Source: Moniliophthora roreri
Lineage: Eukaryota; Basidiomycota; Agaricomycetes; Agaricales; Marasmiaceae
Direction: 5' to 3'
Length of the DNA stretch: 64,000 bases
NCBI GenBank assembly: GCA_001466705.2
Contig: LATX02000239.1
Coordinates: forward strand, 186,001-250,000
Part shown: positions 56,292 to 64,000 of the stretch, in pieces
Position numbering within the stretch: the first letter of the stretch is position 1
Layout of the letters: each line of letters starts with the position of its first letter
Made by a program: the position numbers and the translations under genes
Notes under the pieces: model-generated
Database searches by the model: none
What the model was told of the DNA's origin: nothing
Seen by the model: only the letters and a program-made list of their open reading frames with translations

Positions 56292-58805
56292 GCTTCCCTC
56301 TCATTCTCTTGTACGGCACTGAGAGGTACCACAGAACACTGCAATCTCAGATGCCTCATAACTGGTGAGTTTTGGACCATTGCTATTTGCTTATCAACAT
56401 GTCAGATGTACAGTTCAAGACTTAAGAATGACAAATGAGTGGGGTGAAGGTTTTGTTGTGCATCAGGCAGAAGGTTTCTTGAAATGTCAGGCAAAGGGTT
56501 TGTGTAGTCAGACCACTGAGGGCAGGGGGCGCCAGATGTGGTAGGGCACCTCATACTTGTTGGTTACTATAGTGTCTCAGGCACAATGTATTGTAGTGTA
56601 GTACTCAACTCAATAACACCTACAAACACCTATGCAAGATGCATTGAGCACCATAGCGCTCACATCAGAAAAGTGTGAATGTTATATGGCATAATAGAGA
56701 TTGTCAGATGCTGTTGACTAGCCTGGCACCTGGGACACTTGCTGTGCTCATGTTGCTCTTGTGTCATGCATCAGGTCGCGTCACATTAGGCGTTTGTTGA
56801 TTTTTTGTTTACTGTATAGCAGATTCTTCAGAAAGAAGGCCGCGAGGGCTTTCTGTTCCAGAATAACATCACACTCAGGCTGAAATAAGTTGAAGGGTAA
56901 TGATAGAATATGGGCTGAGGAGCTGGTGTGTACAAAGCAGTTGCAGAGGGGCCTGATTGGTTGGAGGTTAGGCTCATGTCCTTGTCTGAGTGATTGTTGA
57001 ACATTTTGTTGGTGGAAAAAGAACACAAAAATGCAATTTGTATTGAAGTACAGAGGAAAGCATGCCAATAAGATCAATTATCATTACTGTAATTGATAAG
57101 AAAAGAGGCACTCTGGGCAGAGTTTGAAATTAGCCAAGCTTGACGGTTCCCCTCATCTGGTGTAGGTGGTGAAGAGGCAGAAACTCTATCTCCTTTAAAG
57201 GACAGCTACACACTATCTTCACTTCTAAAAGCTCTCTAAAAAGGGCTTCTGCAACTAAACACAGCTACAAAACCCACACACACACACACACACAACACAC
57301 ACACCAAAACCCACAGTAGAGGCTTCTATACATGAGAAAGCACTGTACAAGTCTGCTACAAGACTGAGTCTATTTCAAGTGATTCAGGGTGAGAAAGGGG
57401 ACAGAACCCTTTATATTTTCAATTGGCTGGCTTAGATTGCAGAGTCTAAAGACTCTAGTTAAGATGACTCAAGTATTGCACTCAAGGGTCACAAAGTGTA
57501 GGTTTTAAACATGAGTGGTTTACTGATTGGTTATCAGATTGTATACAGTAAGGCAAGATATATATATATATATAAATCTTGGCTCGACTAGAAGCAACTG
57601 ACTGGCAAGTGCATAAAGACTTGGTCTAAGAAGCTGTGCAGAGGTCTAAATCAATGCTGCACAGAGCTATAAGGTGCAAGTACCAGTCAGTCCTTGAGCC
57701 TGCATCTACAAGTACAGCTCTTTATATACAGAATAATAATTGGAAATAACAAAATAAAAGATAAAGTGAGCATGTTTTAGTTTATAGTATAAATTGTATG
57801 TGTTCGTGCCTAAAAGTTCAATTCCACATAGCAATTAGGTATATTGGGTATATTTGGTGACCAAACAGTCGATTTATTGGGTTTTGGACTCTGCATGGAG
57901 CATTGCTGGGTCATATGATCCTTCCACGTAGCCATGGGTTCTGGACCAGCTGTATACACGGGTATGTTTCCCTTTCCACCAGTTCACTTCCACATAGCTG
58001 CTTTCTACCATTGGATTGGTGGCTGTCACAGTCTAGACATCTGCCATATTCAATCTCCTCCCATCCCACATACGATCTTGTGAGTCATTCGCAATTTCTG
58101 GCATACTCATTGCCTATCAGTCATCCCACATACACCTGGAAAGGCCATCATATCCATATGAGTGTCTTCGAAGCTCTGCATAGGAACAAGTTCCAACTGT
58201 GTACTAGTTATCGATAGTAATAATTAGGTTTTAAGTCTATTGACACATTATCATGCAATGTGATTGCAAAATGAACAATCTAGTGCACTTAGACTCTGGA
58301 TCCCACTGATATCTATTTCTTTGTGTTTGGAATTAGTGGTTTCTGGCCTGCTTTTTATTAACCAAGGACCCTCACAGCAATGCTTCACTGTAATGTAGGG
58401 GGCTAGTATAGTCTACTAACCTCCTCTAGATTGTGTTACAGTGTCAATTATTAGACTTACTAGACCTGGCACTTAAAGCTTAGGCACTATATTAGAGCTC
58501 ATGGGTCAGCAAGTCACATGAATATCACACATACTTCTGGGCTCTTTTTCTAGTATTTGATGTGAAAAGTGCATGATTTCGTGTCTAGGCCAAAATTGGG
58601 CACATCAGCAGATTGGTCGCAGATCAATTTTGTTTTTTTGATCAGTTACAACATCCAACCCAGTATGCACCAACAAGGGGATAATGGTAGATTTGCCTGT
58701 ATATTCAGGATTATTTACTGTTAAATATGGCTTGTAGAGGCTTGGGGCAGAATATAGTAACCATATCCTCAGATCACACTATGTGCTAAGAGTCTAATTC
58801 TTATA
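56292..58805. other. Repeat-island sequence right of the chromovirus
   Basis: Continuation of the insertion target. A CA microsatellite lies at about 57275-57303 and a TA run at 57558-57575. Open frames at 56781-57077 and 57903-58217 show no motif. No gene recognised. Confidence 0.45.
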
Positions 58806-58888
58806 TGGCTCAATGGCTTTGTGGTTATGCTCTCTGGCTGTGAAGTAATGCTGGCTGACTTAATCCATGAGGTTCAAGGTTCAAATCA
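58806..58888 (+). repeat. tRNA-like A and B boxes (possible SINE head or tRNA relic)
   Basis: TGGCTCAATGG at 58806 matches the pol III A box, and GGTTCAAATCA at 58878 matches the B box. No full cloverleaf can be folded and the box spacing is long, so this is not called as a tRNA. It could be a tRNA-derived SINE or an intron-bearing tRNA pseudogene. Confidence 0.35.
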
Positions 58889-59395
58889 CGCGAAGGTAAA
58901 GCTACCATATTAGAACAGGAATTAAGGGCATTTTGCTCCAAATGAATAGACATGTTATCTATTGTATTTAATTCTCCTCTTCTTTGTCGGTCTCTATATC
59001 CTCTCTCAACTTTTTCAATTCCAGCTGAGCACATCTTGCTCCACACTTGTTTTGGTTTTGGAACTCAGTAAGTCTCTTGTCACCAAAGTCGCTGACACCA
59101 CTGTCCCTGTAGTTTGGTGTCAGGGGTGGCACCCACAAATAATTGAAGGCAACACTTACTGGGAAATAGTGTGGGTCATTATGTCAAAAAGTACATAGAT
59201 GATACCTTGGATAGAGCCTGTCCGAGTTGCTTGCCTCTACTTAGCCACAGTATGGTGCATTCAAGATTGTGGAGACTTACTCTGGAGATCAGCAAATACC
59301 ATTGTGTCATGGGTATACTGAATTCTGAAGTGGGCGAAAGTACTAAGAGTATCCCCAACGATGCTGTTATGTGAAGGAAATTGGGTAGTTCCTGN

Positions 59396-60094
59396 ATGCC
59401 CTATGATATGCTCTAAGTTTCTCTAAATCCCAGTCTGTAGCTTTCTGATATACTGCTACAATCTTCTGTAACCTGACCATTGATCCTTGGCCATTATCAA
59501 CTGAATCTGGGAACTCTCTGAATAATAATTTCTTGAACTCACTCTATGAGTAGCCTAACACTTCATTTCTATCTTGTAGCTGCTGTCTTAGATCATATGA
59601 AAACTTCAACATTGCTAGATAGATCTTCAACACATCCTCCTTAACCTGGGCCATGTCTAATGCATTCTCAAAATCTTCTAGCCATGGTTGAAGCGTTGTA
59701 GGTCACAACTCATCAAATTGGTCTATCTTTGATAATATTTTCAATACTCTCTCATTTCATACTTCTTTGGCTGCTGCATCTGTAAGTGTATTCCACTTTT
59801 CTCTCGGTGCTAAGTCTGCCACTGTAGTCTGTTCTGCTACAGTAATATCTTCTGTAATTTCTTTGTCTGGTTTAAAATATTCTTCTTCTTCTGAGCTGGA
59901 ACTACTGCTCTGTTCTGTCTGTTCGGGAGACTCTCTCAGTGAAAGTATTAATGGTATATTAGGTGGTGCTCTTAATCTATATCTTCTAGGTGCTGGACTG
60001 AGAATAAATTCCTCTTGTGACTGTGGAAATCTTTCTGCAGTACCAAATGTTGAAGCTGGATATATGGGCACTCTGCTTCTAGTAAAACTCTCTG
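59396..60094 (-). pseudogene. Gag-like retroelement fragment, piece 1
   Basis: The minus strand encodes, in order, VYPASTFGTAERFPQSQEEF-like sequence (here IYPASTF), an acidic Ser/Glu run, REKWNTLTDAAAKEV, then after a TGA ERVLKILSKI, TLQPWLEDFENALDMAQVKE, LAMLKFSYDLRQQLQDR and ATDWDLEKLRAYHRA. It resembles the gag of an LTR retrotransposon. It contains TGA after AAAKEV and TAG in place of the Trp of HSWSEF, among others. Bounded by N at 59395 and 60095. Confidence 0.6.
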
Positions 60095-60095
60095 N

Positions 60096-60428
60096 TCTCT
60101 GAATAATAATTTCTTGAACTCACTCTATGAGTGGCCCAATGCTTCTTTTCTGTCTTGTAGCTGCTGTCTTAGATCATACGAAAACTTCAACATCGCTAGA
60201 TAGATTTTTGACACGTCCTCCTGAACCTGGGCCATGTCTATCACATTCTCGAAATCTTCAAGCCAGGGCTGAAGAGTTGTAGGTCGCAACTCATCAAATC
60301 TTTCTATCTTTAATAATATTTTCAATACTTTCTCATTTTGTACTTCTTTGGCTGCTGCATCAGTAAGTGTATTCCACTTTTCTCTCTGTGCTAAGTCTGC
60401 CATTGTTTGTTCTGATACAGTATTATCT
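60096..60428 (-). pseudogene. Gag-like retroelement fragment, piece 2
   Basis: Same segment as the middle of piece 4 (MADLAQREKWNTLTDAAAKE through QLQDRKEALGHS). Here the codon after AAAKEV is CAA rather than TGA, but TAG replaces the Trp after GHS. Bounded by N on both sides. Confidence 0.6.
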
Positions 60429-60429
60429 N

Positions 60430-60822
60430 GCTACAATCTTCTGCAACCTGACCATTGATTCTTGGCCATTATCAACTGAATCTGGGAACTCTCTGAATAA
60501 TAATTTCTTGAACTCACTCTATGAGTGGCCCAATGCTTCTTTTCTGTCTTGTAGCTGCTGCTTTAGATCATATGAAAACTTCAACATTGCTAGATAGATT
60601 TTCGACACGTCCTCCTGAACCTGAGCCATGTCTATCACATTCTCGAAATCTTCAAGCCAGGGCTGAAGAGTCATAGGTCGCAACTCATCAAATCTTTCTA
60701 TCTTTGATAATATTTTCAATACTTTCTCATTTCATACTTCTTTGGCTGCTGCATCAGTAAGTGTATTCCACTTTTCTCTCTGTGCTAAGTCTGCCATTGT
60801 TTGTTCTGATACAGTATTATCT
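60430..60822 (-). pseudogene. Gag-like retroelement fragment, piece 3
   Basis: Again the same segment, nearly identical to pieces 2 and 4, with both the TGA after AAAKEV and the TAG after GHS. Bounded by N on both sides. Confidence 0.6.
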
Positions 60823-60823
60823 N

Positions 60824-61830
60824 ATCCTAATTCAGACTCTTTCTCTAACTGACAGTTCTAAACCTGCTAAATAAAAGCCTATTGCTTCAAAATTCGAAAT
60901 CATAGGTGGATCTCTCATTAATTTAGCTGCTTCCAGCTTAAATGCCCTATGATATGCTCTAAGTTTCTCTAAATCCCAGTCTGTAGCTTTCTGATATACT
61001 GCTACAATCTTCTGCAATCTGACCATTGATCCTTGGCCATTATCAACTGAATCTGGGAACTCTCTGAATAATAATTTCTTGAACTCACTCCATGAGTGGC
61101 CCAATGCTTCTTTTCTATCTTGTAGCTGCTGTCTTAGATCATATGAAAACTTCAACATTGCTAGATAGATTTTCAACACGTCCTCCTGAACCTGGGCCAT
61201 GTCTATCGCATTCTCGAAATCTTCGAGCCAGGGCTGAAGAGTCGTAGGTCGCAACTCATCAAATCTTTCTATCTTTGATAATATTTTCAATACTTTCTCA
61301 TTTCATACTTCTTTGGCTGCTGCATCAGTAAGTGTATTCCACTTTTCTCTCTGTGCTAGGTCTGCCATTGTTTGTTCTGATACAGTATTATCTTCTGTAA
61401 CTTCTTCGTCTGGTTCAAAATATTCTTCTTCTTCTGAGCTGGAACTTAAACTATCGTCTTGTTCTGTCTGTTCAGGAGACTCTCTTGGTGTAAGTATTAA
61501 CAGTGTATTAGGTGGTGCTTTTAATCTATATCTTCTAGGTGCTGGACTGAGAATAAATTCCTCTTGTGACTGTGGAAATCTTTCTGCAGTACCAAATGTT
61601 GAAGCTGGATATACGGGCACTCTGCTTCTAGTAAAACTCTCTGCAGGTGGTAGTAACTGTGAGCCTGTATTTTGCGTATGACTCCTTGTCACTCTCCTTC
61701 CTACACTGGACTGTGATGACGATGAAGCTTCGAATTGACTAAACAAAGCTCCTTCTGTCTGTGAACTGGAACCTTGAACAAATTCTTCAATGGTTCTTTT
61801 CTTTAGACTAATCTTGACTAGTCCTTTACT
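60824..61830 (-). pseudogene. Gag-like retroelement fragment, piece 4 (longest)
   Basis: Most complete copy. Open from about 61830 (no ATG found in frame) through KKRTIEEFVQGSSSQTEGAL, RRVTRSHTQNTGSQLLPPAE, SPAPRRYRLKAPPN and acidic SSSSEEEEYFEPDEEVTED to AAAKEV, then TGA. It continues NEKVLKILSKIERFDELRPT, TLQPWLEDFENAIDMAQVQE, GHSWSEFKKLLFREFPDSVD and ISNFEAIGFYLAGLELSVRE up to the N at 60823. Helical gag-like capsid region; the downstream zinc knuckle and pol are not present. Confidence 0.62.
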
Positions 61831-62751
61831 CTAGATCTTTCCTTGTCACTAAGATCTCTAGTGGTTTTGGTGTCAAATCTCTTCAAGATTTAACTAATAT
61901 TCTCTATCTGATTGTCTCTTCTGAAGTTTATCTCTTTGTATCAAGTAATTCACTGATAATATTCTCTAGAACCTCCCTCGCAGTGGGCTCCAGATGAAGA
62001 TGCTCAAAAACCTATGCCTCTACTATGAAAACATGAGGCCTGTGGTGCCAAAATACCCCCAAAAAAGGTATATATAAGTTCTTGATTCTCAGTTTTGTTT
62101 GCGAGTTGGTTCGGCGTGGTTCACTGTTACCGCAACGTCAAGAATAATTTCTCAATGTCTCGCTCAGTAGTTCAGAGATGAATGCCTTCAAAACAACTTC
62201 TCAGATCAAGATTTGGTGTTCATTTTGTATAATATTTATTGGNAAAACACCAGACTATACTGATGCATGTCAGCTACCCTCTTGGTAAACTGATACAATA
62301 TTCTTCTTATCAGAAAACATGCCTCTCACATTAAAAACTAAGCTCTTTCTAGCTTTTATTTGTATCTCTGGTTTGGGTTACAATCTCAGGTCTCAACTAG
62401 CCTGTGCCTCTTGCACAACTAAATAAGCTAGGGCCTGAAGTGGTTGAAAAATACTGATTGCTGGTAGCTCTTCTACCTGAACAACAACGTCATACACTCT
62501 GGTAATTGGTAGGCAGTATCTCTCCTGCTTTCCACCTACAAAACACGTCCCCTTATATACCCTACAACATAAATAATCTAATATATCTGTCACACATACA
62601 AATAAAACTGAGTTGGGTGCTAAATATTATATAAACTGAGCTGTGTTTGGTAATTTCTCTGTCACAGTGTCCAATTGTAGTCAGGCTTCATAGCCATAAT
62701 CTCTTTTATTCTTTTTCTATGACAATTNCTAATCGTTTGCAATTTTCTTGA
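61831..62751. other. Flank of gag-like element, gap-interrupted
   Basis: It should contain the 5' leader or LTR of the minus-strand element, but no LTR could be delimited because no second copy is in the window. A minus-strand TTTTGGCACCACAGGCC near 62045-62061 resembles a primer-site junction, weakly. Ns lie at 62243 and 62728. A 66-codon frame at 62393-62593 is unrecognised. Confidence 0.35.
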
Positions 62752-62985
62752 TCAAACAGCTCTCCTTCTGACTCCATTTGAAAATATTATACTTCCATGC
62801 CACTCCGCATGGTTCCTTCCTTCTCCGTCTATTGTCATCTGCTCTGTGGACGTGTAATATGCTTCCATTTCTCCTCTAAAGTGTACACATAAGCTTAGCC
62901 ATGCTATCTTCTCGTCATACAGCTTTGTCTTCCGTTTTCCGTGATACAGGCACCTTTTTGGTAACCAATCATCTATTTCATTCCT
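62752..62985 (-). CDS. Unassigned coding-like fragment
   Basis: A frame of about 77 codons with protein-like composition: RNEIDDWLPKRCLYHGKRKT, then KLYDEKIAWLSLCVHFRGEM and MTIDGEGRNHAEWHGSIIFS, TGA. It begins after TTAG, which could be a splice acceptor. A second protein-like frame lies upstream (62973-63185, LEGRIKAFDDTSTRILPKNR). Family not recognised; may belong to a transposon. Confidence 0.3.
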   Translation of the reverse strand, partial: RNEIDDWLPKRCLYHGKRKTKLYDEKIAWLSLCVHFRGEMEAYYTSTEQMTIDGEGRNHAEWHGSIIFSNGVRRRAV

Positions 62986-63474
62986 CTAATTTGATTATCA
63001 GTATCTCGAGTATCCCCCGCTGATAATTTGTCATTCTCTTTTTCATATCTGTTCTTCGGTAATATTCTCGTTGATGTATCATCAAAGGCTTTTATTCTTC
63101 CTTCAAGTTGGGTGTGGTTTGAAAATATTGCTAAAAATGAAAATATTCCCTTTGGTATGCTTTCGATAGAGAGGTGTGATGTCATGTGGTTCCCTACAGG
63201 TTTTGGGATGCTCCTCTGTGTTCAGATTCGCTGTTTATTTTCATACTAGCAGTGGTTGGGTACCCTTGTATGGCCTACCATCAACCATTACTCTGCTAAT
63301 ATTTTGTATCCTTTTCTACTACTCGCTTTGACTAGCTGCTCAGGGCTCACACTAGTTCTCAATTCCCTTGTTTATGTCATTTTCAACCATAAAAGTGCAA
63401 AATATTCTCTATTTGCGTGCAAAATAAAAGGTAAAAGTTACACATATCACTGCCTGCAACCAATACCAGCATGG
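62986..63474. other. Repeat-island sequence, no gene
   Basis: AT-rich. Only the minus-strand open frame mentioned with the previous fragment is noteworthy. Confidence 0.35.
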
Positions 63475-64000
63475 ATGGAGCTGGAAGCCATCCAAGAACA
63501 ACTGGAGAATGAGGAGAGGGAAGTGAACCTCCCTCAGGTGGAGCTGACAAGCCTGTCTACCCACCAGACCAGAGCCTCATCAATGAGTCCACAAGACAGT
63601 CATCCCCTGCATCCGTTATCTCCAGAACCTCTGAACGAGCTGAGCTCTTCCCCAACATTTCACTCCCTGCTACTCTGCCCCCAATGTCTGACCCCGCCAT
63701 CTCCCCCCTCAACCATGAGACCTGATTCAACTCCCATAATCCCTATCGACGAATGGACGCCACCGACCAACTTGAACCTGCCTCCCTCACCCAGTCCACC
63801 TCTACTATACCAATCAACTCGAACCTATCTGGACCCACTAGTGTCAGTGTGGGACGTGGAGGATGATGACAAAACAGACGACAGGGCTTTGCAACAAAGC
63901 ATCAGATCGAGGGCTCCTACGCCACATCCAGAGGCACGGATGGTCGAGGTGTATGACTCACTCAATGTCCTGTGTGCAAGTTGGGCAAACACTGCGCTGT
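63475..64000 (+). CDS. Unassigned Pro/Ser-rich protein, runs off right edge
   Basis: Open from ATG at 63475 for at least 175 codons with no stop before the window end. It starts MELEAIQEQLENEEREVNLP (helical, acidic). A Ser/Pro-rich middle follows (SPQDSHPLHPLSPEPLNELS), then an acidic WDVEDDDKTDDRALQQS. The last residues visible are VYDSLNVLCASWANTAL. Base composition is more GC-rich than the surrounding repeat sequence, which supports a real coding region. Layout resembles the N-terminal part of a retroelement gag or a transposon-borne protein, but no family is recognised. Confidence 0.45.
   Translation, partial: MELEAIQEQLENEEREVNLPQVELTSLSTHQTRASSMSPQDSHPLHPLSPEPLNELSSSPTFHSLLLCPQCLTPPSPPSTMRPDSTPIIPIDEWTPPTNLNLPPSPSPPLLYQSTRTYLDPLVSVWDVEDDDKTDDRALQQSIRSRAPTPHPEARMVEVYDSLNVLCASWANTAL

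Noticed and set aside
1..64000. CRISPR arrays, bacterial operons or ribosome-binding sites
   Set aside because: The window is intron-rich eukaryotic DNA; no regularly spaced direct repeats with unique spacers were seen.

Overview
The window is nuclear DNA of a filamentous fungus, almost certainly an agaricomycete basidiomycete. The coding genes are dense with GT-AG introns of about 50-60 nt. The families fit this group: DUF6533 membrane proteins, full-size PDR/ABCG pumps, CAD-type alcohol dehydrogenases, an F-box protein and a CYP with the basidiomycete-style FNAGSRSCIG haem loop. Seven single N symbols (55832, 59395, 60095, 60429, 60823, 62243, 62728) look like collapsed assembly gaps, so the right-hand 8 kb should be treated as poorly assembled. 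LAYOUT. 1-6.6 kb: a secreted GH43 glycosidase running off the left edge, a CAD-type dehydrogenase (ADHa), and two tandem DUF6533 membrane genes. 6.6-26.2 kb: a mirror-image block. A PDR pump (ABC1) and a dehydrogenase (ADHb) lie on the minus strand; a coiled-coil membrane protein and a class II aldolase/adducin protein sit in the middle; a second dehydrogenase (ADHc), an atypical mitochondrial carrier and a second PDR pump (ABC2) lie on the plus strand. Dehydrogenases, aldolase-fold enzyme and pumps together would suit modification and export of reactive alcohols or aldehydes, but that is inference. 26.2-31.1 kb: housekeeping genes, MTO1 (mitochondrial tRNA modification) and RPS14 (uS11), with a decayed ZIP zinc transporter between them. 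31.9-36.4 kb: a P450 and a 3' relic of a second P450. 36.5-40.4 kb: two related Ser/Thr-rich single-pass membrane proteins with PPxY tails. 40.8 kb: an intron-containing tRNA-Gln(UUG). 41.5-46.3 kb: an SLC44/CTL-type transporter and an F-box protein. 46.3-64 kb: a repeat island. It holds a 747-bp CACTA-type non-autonomous DNA transposon, a complete Ty3/gypsy chromovirus (49560-56286) with target-site duplication, four redundant pieces of another element's gag-like gene, and an unassigned open frame running off the right edge. The chromovirus is the most informative object. It has a 12-nt primer site just inside the 5' LTR that is perfectly complementary to its own LTR at the expected transcript start (Tf1-type self-priming), a canonical -1 slippery heptamer directly before the gag stop, a C-terminal chromodomain, and an extra ORF two bases after the pol stop. 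It carries nine internal stops in pol and the third ORF, all TGA. Its two LTRs differ by 21 substitutions, all transitions, 14 of them at CpG. This is the pattern expected from cytosine methylation followed by deamination.
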